Shown here in pieces: positions 29,732 through 41,160 of a DNA stretch of 64,000 nt. Within the stretch, counting starts at the first letter, position 1, and each line of letters opens with the position of its first letter. Location: positions 186,001 through 250,000 of the forward strand of contig NZ_NEVM01000005.1 of the NCBI RefSeq assembly GCF_002261225.1, given 5' to 3'. This DNA comes from Bordetella genomosp. 10. GTDB lineage: Bacteria > Pseudomonadota > Gammaproteobacteria > Burkholderiales > Burkholderiaceae_B. Below the pieces are notes generated by a model. It made no database searches and was not told the DNA's origin. It saw nothing but the letters and a program-made list of their open reading frames with translations. The translations under genes and the position numbers were made by a program.

Positions 29732-30961
29732 TCACACGCCCGGGTCGGGCTGGCCCGGCGGCAGTTCCGCTTCTTCCGCGCGGCCGCGGTAGCGATCCAG
29801 CAGATTGAACAGCAGCGGGTTGATCAGGATCGACAGGATGGCCCCGCCCAGCACCAGGTCCTGGGCCTCGGTGGGCATGATCTGCTGGGTGATGCCCAGC
29901 CCCGCCAGGATGAAGGAAAACTCGCCGATCTGCGCCAGGCTGGCGGAAATCGTCAACGCCGTCATCTTGGAATGGCGGAAGGCGCGCACGATGAGGTAGG
30001 CCGCGATGGACTTGCCGACGACGATGATGAGCGTCGTGCCCAGCACGCCCCACGGATCGCGCAGGAAGGACAGCGGGTCGAACAGCATGCCCACCGAGAC
30101 GAAGAACAAGACCGAGAAGGCGTCGCGCAGCGGCAGCGATTCGTCGGCGGCGCGCTGGCTGAATTCCGATTCGGCCATGACCATGCCGGCGAAGAAGGCC
30201 CCCAGCGCGAACGACACGCCGAACAGCGCCGTGGCGCCGTAGGCCACGCCCAGCGCGCAGGCCAGCACGCCCAGCCGGAAAAGCTCGCGGTTGCCGGTAT
30301 AGACCACCCGTTCGAGTATCCAGGGAATGACGCGGCGCCCGAAGATCAGCATGATGGCGACGAAGGCGGCCACCTTGACCACGGTGATTCCCAGCACCCA
30401 CCACAAGGACGGACCGCCTTCCGCGCCGCGCCCGCCGAGCACGCCCGACAGGGCCGGGATCAGCACCAGGGCGGCGACCATCACCAGGTCCTCGACGATC
30501 AGCCATCCGACCGCGATGCGCCCTATTCCCGTCTCGACCATCTCGCGGTCGTCCAGCGCCTTGATCAGCACGACCGTGCTGGCCACCGACAAAGCCAGGC
30601 CGAACAGCAGGCCGCCGCCCAGGCTCCAATGCATCAGTTGCGACATGCCCAGGCCCATCAGGGTCGCCACGCTGATCTGCACGATGGCGCCCGGGACGGC
30701 GATGCCCTTGACCGACAGCAGGTCCTTGAGGGAGAAATGCAGGCCGACGCCGAACATCAGCAGGATCACGCCCAGTTCGGCCAGTTCCTGCGCCAGGTGG
30801 CCGTCCGCGGTGAATCCGGGCGTGTGCGGTCCGGCGAGTATGCCGGCGAACAAATAGCCTATCAGCGGCGGCAGCTTCAAGCGGACGGCGATCGCGCCCA
30901 GGATGAACGCCAGCACCAGGCCGCCCACGATGGTCGTGATGAGCGGGGTCGAATGGGGCAT
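29732..30961 (-). CDS. CPA2 monovalent cation:proton antiporter without RCK domain
   Basis: 409-residue inner-membrane antiporter resembling YbaL/KefB-type proteins: TPLITTIVGGLVLAFILG at the start, AELGVILLMFGVGLHFSLKD, and FFVSVGMLFDPL. Helix count fits the 12-13 helix CPA2 membrane domain. Full-length YbaL is about 560 residues with a C-terminal RCK (TrkA-N) nucleotide-binding domain; here the protein ends in GQPDPGV directly after the last helix. ATG at 30961 with GGAG upstream. Convergent with the enoyl-CoA hydratase gene, leaving no room for a missing domain. Confidence 0.88.
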   Translation of the reverse strand: MPHSTPLITTIVGGLVLAFILGAIAVRLKLPPLIGYLFAGILAGPHTPGFTADGHLAQELAELGVILLMFGVGLHFSLKDLLSVKGIAVPGAIVQISVATLMGLGMSQLMHWSLGGGLLFGLALSVASTVVLIKALDDREMVETGIGRIAVGWLIVEDLVMVAALVLIPALSGVLGGRGAEGGPSLWWVLGITVVKVAAFVAIMLIFGRRVIPWILERVVYTGNRELFRLGVLACALGVAYGATALFGVSFALGAFFAGMVMAESEFSQRAADESLPLRDAFSVLFFVSVGMLFDPLSFLRDPWGVLGTTLIIVVGKSIAAYLIVRAFRHSKMTALTISASLAQIGEFSFILAGLGITQQIMPTEAQDLVLGGAILSILINPLLFNLLDRYRGRAEEAELPPGQPDPGV

Positions 30962-31244
30962 CGAATCTCCAGGAAAAAGATGAACGGCGGCACGGCGCGC
31001 CGCGCGGCGCCTGGGCGGCCGGTCATTCAATCTGTTGTCAGGTTGGAAGAATATCACGCGCTTTTTACCGGACCGGAACAGTGTGACAGGCTCGCGTCGC
31101 TGTTGCGCGCGACGGGCGAAAAAATATGGAACGCGAGCGCGGCCCGGCCGCCGCCGATACAAAAACTTCACCCGCGGACGAAAGCAAAACGAAAGGAAAA
31201 CCGCGCAGCATGGCGTGACGGAAACCTGAGCAACCGGAGTTCGC

Positions 31245-32696
31245 ATGACCAGGCCCTTGTCGTGGGACATGATTCATGAGGGCGCCGCCGGCGTCGCGCC
31301 CGGCGCCTGGGTGCGCCTGGACGGCCATCCGGTCTTCCCCGAACCGGGCGAGGCCTCCGATACGTTTCTCCTGACCCAGCAGCCCGCCTGTTGCGCGGCC
31401 CACGGCGGCTGGCACGCGGACATGGTGGTGGAAGTCCATGCGGATACGCCGCTGGACTGGCGCCGCGGTCCGGTGCGCGTGCGCGGCCGCTGGGAATTGC
31501 TGGCCGACGATCCCGCCGGCTGGCGCTACCGGATCCGCGCCGCCGAGGTCGCGCCCCTGGCCGAACCGCGCGCCGCCTGGGCCATCGGACGGCGCAACGT
31601 CCTGGGCCTGGCCGCCTTCGCCGGCCTGAGCGCGATGGCCGGGCTGGCCGGCTGCGCCGCGCAGGCGGCGGACGAAACGCGGGATGCCGGCAAGGAGCCC
31701 GCCGTTCCTCCCTGGCTGTCCGCGCAGAGCACCGTCGACATCCACAGCCACGCGGGCCACGTCAGCCTGGGGCGGCGCACCGTGCCCCTGCCCTTCACGG
31801 CCCTGGCCGCCCCCATGCGCGAAGGCGCCATGCACGTGGTCTGCCTGGCCATCGTCACCGACTCCAGCACCGATCACGTCGTCACCAGCCCTTCCGGCCG
31901 GCGCCGCATCGTCGCGTATCGCGAACCGGCGCCCGGCGAAATGTCGTCGCGCGGCGAAGCCGGGTTCCAGCGCCTGACGGACCTGGCGGCGCGACAGGGG
32001 TTGCGCGTGGTGAAGACGGCGGAGGAATTGCGCGCGGCCTGCCGCGACGGCCCGTCGGTCATCGTGTCGGCCGAAGGCGCGGACTTCCTCGAAGGCGATC
32101 TGGCGCGCCTGGACGACGCCTACCATCGCCATGGCTTGCGGCATCTGCAACTGACGCACTACCGCGTCAACGAACTGGGCGACATCCAGACCGCGCCGCC
32201 GGTGCACCAGGGCCTTACCGATTTCGGCGCGGCCGTCATCCAGCGCTGCAACGAACTGGGCATCGTGGTCGACGTGGCGCACGGCACCTATGCGCTGGTG
32301 CAGCGCGCGGCGCAGGTCACGCGCCGGCCGCTGGTGCTGTCGCACACCTCGCTGAGCCAGCATCCGGGCCGCTACTCGCGCGCCATTTCGCCGGAGCATG
32401 CGCGGCTGGTGGCCGACACCGGCGGCGTGATCGGCGTGTGGCCGGTGGCCAGCATCTACCCTACCCTGGCCGATATGGCGCAAGGGATGCGGTCCATGGC
32501 CGACCTGGTGGGCGTGGCGCACGTGGGACTGGGTACCGACATGCTGGGCCTGCTCTCGCCGTCGGTCCTGGACAGCTACCGCAAGCTGCCGCTGCTGGCG
32601 CGGGCCCTGCGCGACGCCGGCTTCAGCGAGCAGGAAGCCGGCGCCATCCTGGGCGGCAACTATGCGCGCGTGTATGCCGAAAGCATGAAGGCCTGA
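31245..32696 (+). CDS. Membrane (renal-type) dipeptidase with extra N-terminal domain
   Basis: 483-residue zinc dipeptidase of the M19 family. Catalytic regions: VDIHSHAGHVSLG (where the family has H-x-D), bridging Glu in VSAEGADFLEG, the His in VVDVAHGTYALVQRA, VLSHTSLSQHPGRYSR, and VGLGTDMLG. Unusually, about 110 residues precede an internal twin-arginine-type signal (GRRNVLGLAAFAGLSAMAGL) that ends in a lipobox with Cys137. The start at 31245 has a GGAG at good spacing and there is no alternative start between the two parts. The N-terminal domain (ACCAAHGG, PVRVRGRWELL) is unassigned. Confidence 0.85.
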   Translation: MTRPLSWDMIHEGAAGVAPGAWVRLDGHPVFPEPGEASDTFLLTQQPACCAAHGGWHADMVVEVHADTPLDWRRGPVRVRGRWELLADDPAGWRYRIRAAEVAPLAEPRAAWAIGRRNVLGLAAFAGLSAMAGLAGCAAQAADETRDAGKEPAVPPWLSAQSTVDIHSHAGHVSLGRRTVPLPFTALAAPMREGAMHVVCLAIVTDSSTDHVVTSPSGRRRIVAYREPAPGEMSSRGEAGFQRLTDLAARQGLRVVKTAEELRAACRDGPSVIVSAEGADFLEGDLARLDDAYHRHGLRHLQLTHYRVNELGDIQTAPPVHQGLTDFGAAVIQRCNELGIVVDVAHGTYALVQRAAQVTRRPLVLSHTSLSQHPGRYSRAISPEHARLVADTGGVIGVWPVASIYPTLADMAQGMRSMADLVGVAHVGLGTDMLGLLSPSVLDSYRKLPLLARALRDAGFSEQEAGAILGGNYARVYAESMKA

Positions 32697-32719
32697 TCAC
32701 GCGCCGACCGGGTCAAGGA

Positions 32720-35083
<2,364 letters not shown>

Positions 35084-35192
35084 GAACGGGGGCGGAAACG
35101 AAACAACCGCCATTTTGCCTGAAAGCGGCGCCCAGCCGTAAAGCCCCGGCGCCGTGAAACCGTCAAGCCATGAAACCGCGCCGGACAAGACA

Positions 35193-35225
35193 AAGCCCGG
35201 CGGGCCGGGAGGCGCCGCCGGGCTT
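35193..35225 (-). terminator. Rho-independent terminator of the secreted repeat protein gene
   Basis: A perfect 11-bp stem aagcccggcgg / ccgccgggctt with an 11-nt loop. On the minus strand it is followed by a T-rich stretch (tttgtcttgt), 20 nt after the stop codon of the gene above it. Confidence 0.75.
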
Positions 35226-35243
35226 CATGCCGCGGGGAAAGAA

Positions 35244-35816
35244 TCAATAACGGGGCGACGAGCCGTAAGGCGTCACGCTGGGCGACGGGGTCTGCGACGA
35301 AGGCGGCACGGCGGGCGGCGGCGCCAGCGGCGCGGAGCTGCCCGACGAATAGCCCGACCCCGAGGAGTAGCCCGGGGCGCTGGCGCCCGGCGTGCCGGCC
35401 GGCACCTGGATCACGGTTTCACGCAGGATGCCGCCGCCGGCGACGCTGCCCTGGACCGTGGTCTGGCCCTGGCCCGACATCAGGTACATGCAGTCCTGGC
35501 GCTGGTCGGCGGGCAAGGCATTGCAACGCTGCGCCGCGTTCTGCGCTTCGCTGTTGCTGCCCACGTCGCTCAGGCCGTTGCGGTGGCGTTCCACCTGGGC
35601 CGCGCCGGCTTCGCGCAGGCAGGTGGCCTTGGCCTCGCTGGTGTGGCCGCTGTTGCAGGCCGCGACGTCGCGCTTGTATTGTTCGTCGGCATGCGCGCCG
35701 GCGCTCATGCCCATCAGGCCGGCGGCGCACAGCGCCAGGCCGGCGGCCGACAGGCGCAGGCCGCGACGGGCCGGGCGTTGCACAACAGCCGATTGCGTAG
35801 CGGTTCCGAAGTCCAT
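35244..35816 (-). CDS. Secreted low-complexity protein of unknown function
   Basis: 190-residue exported protein. A signal peptide (SAAGLALCAAGLMGMSAGAHA) is followed by a domain with four cysteines (VAACNSGHTSEAKATC, AQRCNALPADQRQDC), then a Gly/Ser/Pro-rich tail (GYSSGSGYSSGSS). A strong GGAGG precedes the ATG at 35816. Orthologues are not recognised by name. The terminator 20 nt downstream fits a single-gene transcript. Confidence 0.75.
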   Translation of the reverse strand: MDFGTATQSAVVQRPARRGLRLSAAGLALCAAGLMGMSAGAHADEQYKRDVAACNSGHTSEAKATCLREAGAAQVERHRNGLSDVGSNSEAQNAAQRCNALPADQRQDCMYLMSGQGQTTVQGSVAGGGILRETVIQVPAGTPGASAPGYSSGSGYSSGSSAPLAPPPAVPPSSQTPSPSVTPYGSSPRY

Positions 35817-36042
35817 ATGTTTACCTCCCACATATTCAGTTCAGGTTGGCGCCATGGCGGTGGCGGCGGGCAAGAATCCAGGCAACCGTCCAAACCGCCC
35901 GGCGCCCTCGGGATACATGCTCAGCAATTAGCGTACCTGGAATATCGGGCGCCGGAACGCCGTTTATGGCTCGATGTAACGGCCGCCCCCATGGGCAACG
36001 CAGCTTGCCACCCAATCTGTTACGTGTGGCTACACATCGACA

Positions 36043-37431
36043 TCATGCGCCGCGCGGGGCCCGGCGGCCGTTGAGCAGTTCCGCGTCCATGCGCCGGAAA
36101 ATGAAGCCCGACACCAGCGTGATGATGCCGACGATGGCGAAGGTCAGGCGGAAGGCCATGGCCGGCGGATGGGCGTCGTCGCTGGAAAACCACCCGACCA
36201 TGGTGCCGCCCAGCGTCACGCCCAGGCTGATGGCCAGCATCTGCACCATGGAGAACAGGCTGTTGCCGCTGCCGGCGTCCTCCATGCTCAACCCCTTCAG
36301 CGTCACCGTGTTCATGGCGGCGAACTGCATGGAGTTGGCGCCCCCGAAGATGGCCAGTTGGACGATCTGCAAGGCAAGCGGCCAGCCCGGCGCCAAGGCG
36401 GCGAAGGAAACGATGGAGGCGCCGACGATCACCGTGTTGACCAGCAGGAAGTTGTCGTAGCCGAAGCGCCGCACCAGGGGCGCCACCCAGGTCTTGCTGA
36501 TGACGCCGGCGATGGCGGTGGGCAGCATCATCACGCCCGAGTAGAAAGGGCTGTAGCCCATCTGCAATTGCAGCAGCAGGGGCAGCAGGAAAGGCACGGC
36601 GCTGCTGCCGATGCGGCACACCAGGTTGCCGACCAGGCCGATGCTGAAGTTCGGTTCGCGGAACAGGGCCAGGCGGAACAGCGGCAGCGGATGGCGCCGC
36701 GCGTGCGGGACGTAGAGCAGCACCGTCGCCGCGCTGAGCAGGAACAGGCCCGCGCTCCAGGCGGCATGGTGGGCGCCGGCCGGCGCGTCCAGGGCCAGCG
36801 AGAAGGCGACCATGCAGGTGGACAGCAGCACGAAGCCGATGGCGTCGAACGCGGGCGCGAGGCCGCTGATGCCGGGCGGCAGGTAGGCGCGCACGGCGAA
36901 CAGGCCGATGATGCCGATGGGCAGGTTGATCAGGAAGATCCAGTGCCAACTGATGGCCTGGACCAGCCAGCCGCCCGTCATGGGACCGATCAGGGGCCCC
37001 ACCTGGCCGGCGACGGAGATGAAGGCCAGCGCGGCGATGTAGGCGTCGCCGCGCATGGTGCGCAGGATGGACAGGCGGCCGATGGGCAGCAGCATCGAGC
37101 CGCCCACGCCCTGCACCACGCGCGCCGCCACCAGTTGCGGCAGGTTGCCCGCCATGGCACAGAACAGCGAGCCCAGCGTGAAGATAAGGATGGACGTGAA
37201 GTACACGCGCCGCGTGCCGTAGCGGTCGGCCAGCCAGCCCGACGCCGGCGTCAGCATGGCCATGGTCAGCGAGTAGGCCACCACCACCGCGCGCATGTCC
37301 AGGACGTCCTCGCCCATGCTGCGGGCCATCGCCGGCAAGGCGGTATTGACGATGGTGGTATCCAGCGCCTGCATGAAAAAACCGGCCGCGACCACCCACT
37401 GCATGCCGCGATGCGATGAACTTTCCGTCAT
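36043..37431 (-). CDS. MFS drug-resistance transporter (DHA2/MdtD-like)
   Basis: 462-residue inner-membrane transporter of the DHA2 14-helix family, resembling MdtD/EmrB. Motif C-like LTPASGWLADRYGTRRVYFT and the MGGWLVQAISWHWIFLINLP region are present; the alternating ALDTTIVNTALPAMARSM at the start is typical of the family. The ATG at 37431 is preceded by GAGGA. A large palindrome lies about 100 nt upstream (separate entry), and the next gene is divergent. Substrate not deducible. Confidence 0.9.
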   Translation of the reverse strand: MTESSSHRGMQWVVAAGFFMQALDTTIVNTALPAMARSMGEDVLDMRAVVVAYSLTMAMLTPASGWLADRYGTRRVYFTSILIFTLGSLFCAMAGNLPQLVAARVVQGVGGSMLLPIGRLSILRTMRGDAYIAALAFISVAGQVGPLIGPMTGGWLVQAISWHWIFLINLPIGIIGLFAVRAYLPPGISGLAPAFDAIGFVLLSTCMVAFSLALDAPAGAHHAAWSAGLFLLSAATVLLYVPHARRHPLPLFRLALFREPNFSIGLVGNLVCRIGSSAVPFLLPLLLQLQMGYSPFYSGVMMLPTAIAGVISKTWVAPLVRRFGYDNFLLVNTVIVGASIVSFAALAPGWPLALQIVQLAIFGGANSMQFAAMNTVTLKGLSMEDAGSGNSLFSMVQMLAISLGVTLGGTMVGWFSSDDAHPPAMAFRLTFAIVGIITLVSGFIFRRMDAELLNGRRAPRGA

Positions 37432-37531
37432 GTCCTCATCTCTGAACGTCGTCTGAACGCCGGCCCGTCGCCGTGCTTTTCGACCCGGCCGGTACGCGCC
37501 GGTACGCGCCGGAGGCGTGCGGGAGCCGACC

Positions 37532-37560
37532 GCAATCATAGGCGCATCGCCTATGATTGC
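37532..37560. promoter_or_regulatory. Perfect 13-bp inverted repeat between two divergent genes
   Basis: Arms gcaatcataggcg (37532-37544) and cgcctatgattgc (37548-37560) are perfectly complementary with a 3-nt centre cat. It lies about 100 nt before the MFS pump start and 130 nt before the Tgl-like gene. A near-perfect dyad of this size is typical of a dimeric repressor operator. No regulator gene is adjacent. Confidence 0.7.
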
Positions 37561-37689
37561 AAGAAGCTCCACGCCGCGCGGCCGAGGCTGCTTGCGGCTT
37601 CCAATGCGCTCCCCCAAGACTTAAGTCAACCGTCAGCCCGCGTGCCGCTCAATATCGCATTTCCGATGCCGCTTTCCTGGAGTTCCCCG

Positions 37690-38835
37690 GTGTCCAGTTC
37701 CTCCCCCGCCCCGCAAGCCGCGGGCATTGAAATTTTCGGCGCCGCGCCCGCCGCCGTCGCCGCCGAGCGCGAGCGCGCCCTCGCCTATCTGAAGGCGCTG
37801 GGCCTGGACGACGTGGTCGAGATCCAGGACGCGCGGACGAACGACGAATCGCTGGTCCGCCTGCGCCTGCGGCCCGACGTCGCCGCCGCCTGGACGCCCG
37901 GGTTCGACACCACGGGCCTGCGTCCCATCCTGGACCGGCGCCACCCGGCGGACCCCGGCCGCAACCTGGAACGCGAGATCGTCGTCGCCATGCTGGCGGC
38001 GCCGGTCGCCTTCCGCTATCCCAGCCACGACGAACTGGCGGCGGCCGTGCGCATCAAGCGCAACATCGTGCAGGCCGCCTTCAAGACCGAACTGGCCTTC
38101 GATACCGAGCAGGCCGAGCGGCCGGCGGACTATTGGACCTACGCCGAAGAGACCGGCTTCACCGTGCTGCCCGGCAAGCCGCTGATCGAGGCCTTGCGCA
38201 AGGCCTCGCAGCCGGAGGATTCGGGCAAGCTGTATTCCTTCTCCTGCTACCGCGCGACCGAGTACGTCACGCTGCTGGGCATCGCGCAGGAACTGGCCGA
38301 CGGCAACCCGGCCCTGCTGGCGCAACTGCAGAAGCGCTGGGAAACGCGCGCCATCATGTCCGGCCTGTTCCACGACGTCTTCCTGCGCGAGTACGGGTCG
38401 ATGGAAAACCCGCTACCGCCGAAGTACTACGTGCCGGGCGACCGCCTGTGGTTTCGCAATCCCGACGAGCGCTCGGCCGACGCCGAGGGCTTCGAGGGAT
38501 CGTGGGTGTTCTACCTGGGCGGCGGCCTGTTCAACAACTTCTGGAAGCACGAGCAGCCCTTCACGCTGACGACGAAGTGCGTGGAGATCTACCACTGGCG
38601 CGACGGCGTGTACGTGGACGACGCGGGCAAGACGCGGCTGGACGAGAGCATCGTGGAAGACAAGGTCCGCGCCTCGCTGGCCGACCCGGCCGAGGTCGAG
38701 CGCATCCTCACGCTGATGGTGCGGCTGCGCGAACCGCGCGGCGTCTATGTCGACGGCGGCTGCATCGACACGACGCGCGAATGCGTGCGCTGGGTGTGCC
38801 CGGGCACGGCGGACCTGGTCATTCCGGCGGCGTGA
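37690..38835 (+). CDS. Protein resembling Bacillus protein-glutamine glutamyltransferase (Tgl)
   Basis: 381-residue protein whose core matches the layout of Bacillus transglutaminase Tgl: AAPVAFRYPSHDELAAAVRI then RNIVQAAFK (Tgl has TPVQFDYHSIAEL and RMNIVAAAK), SFSCYRATEYV around the catalytic Cys (Cys186), and PGDRLWFRNPDE (Tgl GDCLYFKNPE). The flanking Glu next to Cys is Ser here and the usual His is Asn, so activity is uncertain. An extra C-terminal region of about 100 residues is not in Tgl. The GTG at 37690 has GGAG at 7 nt spacing; ATG or GTG starts further up lack one. Confidence 0.55.
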   Translation: MSSSSPAPQAAGIEIFGAAPAAVAAERERALAYLKALGLDDVVEIQDARTNDESLVRLRLRPDVAAAWTPGFDTTGLRPILDRRHPADPGRNLEREIVVAMLAAPVAFRYPSHDELAAAVRIKRNIVQAAFKTELAFDTEQAERPADYWTYAEETGFTVLPGKPLIEALRKASQPEDSGKLYSFSCYRATEYVTLLGIAQELADGNPALLAQLQKRWETRAIMSGLFHDVFLREYGSMENPLPPKYYVPGDRLWFRNPDERSADAEGFEGSWVFYLGGGLFNNFWKHEQPFTLTTKCVEIYHWRDGVYVDDAGKTRLDESIVEDKVRASLADPAEVERILTLMVRLREPRGVYVDGGCIDTTRECVRWVCPGTADLVIPAA

Positions 38836-38854
38836 TCGCCGGACCTGCCGTCCC

Positions 38855-40198
38855 TTACTGCGCCTGCAACGCCTTCAGCATGCGGCTGCCGGGACGGCCG
38901 TCCTGCGGCAGGCCCAGCCGGGCCTGCTCGGCCGACACCGCCTCGCGCGTCTTGCTGCCCGGAATGCCGTCCGGCGTGCCCACGTCGTAGCCGCGGGCCG
39001 CCAGCAACTGCTGCAGCAGCTTGATCTGCGCCCGCGACAGGCCGGGATCGTCGGTCGGCCACGGCGTCGCCAGCGGCCCGTCGCCCTTCAGGCGATTGGT
39101 CAACAGGCTGACCGCCAGCGCATACTTGCGCGCCTGGTTGTAATGCAGGATGGCGTCGAAGTTGTTCGTCGCGAGGAACACCGGGCCGCGCGCGCCGGTG
39201 GGCGCGAACACGTAGGCCGGTATCGCCGCCCAGGGCGTACCGCCGGGCGCGCCGATGCTGCTCAGGGGCTTGCCGTCGGCAAGCGTGACGCCGGCCGTCG
39301 ACCATTGCGCCAGGGTGCGCCGGTCCTGCGGATCCATGATCTCGGCATCGGGCGCTTGCGGCAAGGCCGACGCGATGGCGCCGGGCAGCTTCACCTCGAC
39401 CACGGGCGGCAAGCCGCGCGTCCACCTGGCCTTGCGCTTGAGCAGATGATTGGCGGTGGAGGCCAGGGCATCGGGCAGGGAGTTGTAGAGATCGATGCGG
39501 CCATCGCCGTCGCCATCGGCCGCCAGTTCGTAGAACGAGGTCGGGATGAATTGCGTCATCCCGAAAGCGCCGCTCCAGGAGCCGACGAAGTTCTCGCGCT
39601 GCACCACGCCGTCGCGCAGCAGGCGCACCGAGGCGTAGGCGTTCTTGATCCACAAGGGTTTCTGCTCGACGCAGGCGCGCGTCAGCCAGGCATTGAGCAC
39701 GTCGACCTTGCCGAACTGCGAGCCGTAATTGGTCTCGATGCCGAAGATGGCGACCAGGGGTTCGCTGTCGATCTGGTAGGTCTGGTCGATGTTGGCAAGC
39801 TGCTGCGCGTACTTGCGCAGCACCGCCTGGCCGTCGGCCACCCGCTGGTCGTCGACGGTCTTGGCGATGTAGTCCCACCAGTATTCCTTGCTCTCCGGCT
39901 GCGCCTTGGCGGCCGACACGGTGGCCGCGAGCAGCTTGGAGCCCTGGGTGTAGCGGTCGAAATCGGCGACGCTGATGCCGTTGGCCGGCGCGTCCTTGCG
40001 CAGCCTGGCCAGGCAGGCGGCGGGATCGCGGTCCTGTTCGGCCGCCGGCTGCGCGGCTGGCGACGCCGGCGCGGGCGCATCGGTCTGCGCCAGGGCGGAA
40101 CCGGAGACCGCCAGTCCGGCGCCCAGGCCGGCCAGGGCCAGCAAGCGGGACCATTGCAAAGAGAACGAATGACGGGACGAAGGCGTAGCAGCGGGCAT
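38855..40198 (-). CDS. mltB: Lytic murein transglycosylase B with peptidoglycan-binding domain
   Basis: 447-residue secreted lytic transglycosylase of the MltB family that cleaves the MurNAc-GlcNAc bond. A signal peptide leads in (LLALAGLGAGLAVSGSALAQ). The catalytic Glu is in IFGIETNYGSQFGKVDV, and the GSWSGAFGMTQFIPTSFYEL segment follows. A C-terminal PG_binding_1 domain (LSRAQIKLLQQLLAARGYDV onward) anchors it to the wall. No lipobox, so it is probably soluble in the periplasm. Convergent with the Tgl-like gene. Confidence 0.93.
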   Translation of the reverse strand: MPAATPSSRHSFSLQWSRLLALAGLGAGLAVSGSALAQTDAPAPASPAAQPAAEQDRDPAACLARLRKDAPANGISVADFDRYTQGSKLLAATVSAAKAQPESKEYWWDYIAKTVDDQRVADGQAVLRKYAQQLANIDQTYQIDSEPLVAIFGIETNYGSQFGKVDVLNAWLTRACVEQKPLWIKNAYASVRLLRDGVVQRENFVGSWSGAFGMTQFIPTSFYELAADGDGDGRIDLYNSLPDALASTANHLLKRKARWTRGLPPVVEVKLPGAIASALPQAPDAEIMDPQDRRTLAQWSTAGVTLADGKPLSSIGAPGGTPWAAIPAYVFAPTGARGPVFLATNNFDAILHYNQARKYALAVSLLTNRLKGDGPLATPWPTDDPGLSRAQIKLLQQLLAARGYDVGTPDGIPGSKTREAVSAEQARLGLPQDGRPGSRMLKALQAQ

Positions 40199-40266
40199 GA
40201 AGATCCAGGCGTACTCGTTGGGTGGCCCCTATGGTACCAAGCTACCCAGGCCACGCGCCGGCGGTC

Positions 40267-41160
40267 TTACCTGGCCCGCAGGCGTTCGAGCAGGGCCATG
40301 GCCGCGGCGGGCGCTTTTTCCTTGGCGCCGTTGATGAAATAGAGATAGACGTCGCGCCGCCCGGCGCCGTGCGCGCCCGATGCCGCGGCCGGCGCGCGCG
40401 CCATCTCCACGCCGGGCAGCTTTTCCGGCACGCCGCCCGCCGCCCACGCGCGGGCGCGCTCCGCCCAGGCGTCCAGTTCGCGCGGGGGATAGCCGGCGCG
40501 CAAACGCTCGTTGGCGCACATGAGGCGGGCGTAGACGAAATCCGCCGTCAGGTCGGGCAGCGAGGGAAAGGCCGGGTTGTCCGTGTAGACCGTGGCCACC
40601 TTGTGCTTGCGCGCCAGCGCCAGATAGGCGGGATCGTCGAAGCTGCCGTGGCGGACCTCCAGGGCATGGCGCAGCCGCACGCCGTCCTGCCGGGCCGGCA
40701 GCAGGTCGAGAAAGCCCGCCAGGTCCTCGGCGTCGAACGTCTTGCCCGGCGCGAATTGCCACAGGATGGGCCCCAGTTTCGCGCCGAGTTCGGTGATGCC
40801 GCTTTCGAGGAAACGGCGGATCGACTCCGCGCCCTCGGCCAACACGCGGCGGTGCGTGGCGTAGCGGGACGCCTTCAAGGTGAAGACGAATCCGTCCGGC
40901 GTCGCATCGCGCCAGCGCGCGAACGAGCTGGCTTTCTGCGTGCCGTAATACGTGCTGTTGATTTCGATGGCGGTGACGTGGGCGCTGGCGTATTCGAGCT
41001 CGCGGCTCTGCGGCACGCCGGCGGGGTAAAAGACGCCTCGCCACGGCGCGTAGCTCCAGCCGCCTATGCCGACGCGTATGCCGTCGCCGGCGCCTGCCTT
41101 ATCGGCGGCCGGGCCTGCCTTGGAGGTTTTCTTCGCGCCGGACGTCGTCGTTCGAGTCAT
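40267..41160 (-). CDS. DUF72 family protein
   Basis: 297-residue DUF72 (YecE-like) protein with a TIM-barrel-like core: RVGIGGWSYAPWRGVFYPAG, TAIEINSTYYGTQKASSFAR and ILWQFAPGKTFDAEDL. It has a short lysine-rich N-terminal extension (TTTSGAKKTSKAGP). Its function is unknown. The ATG overlaps the upstream small protein gene by 4 nt, so the two are cotranslated. Confidence 0.88.
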   Translation of the reverse strand: MTRTTTSGAKKTSKAGPAADKAGAGDGIRVGIGGWSYAPWRGVFYPAGVPQSRELEYASAHVTAIEINSTYYGTQKASSFARWRDATPDGFVFTLKASRYATHRRVLAEGAESIRRFLESGITELGAKLGPILWQFAPGKTFDAEDLAGFLDLLPARQDGVRLRHALEVRHGSFDDPAYLALARKHKVATVYTDNPAFPSLPDLTADFVYARLMCANERLRAGYPPRELDAWAERARAWAAGGVPEKLPGVEMARAPAAASGAHGAGRRDVYLYFINGAKEKAPAAAMALLERLRAR

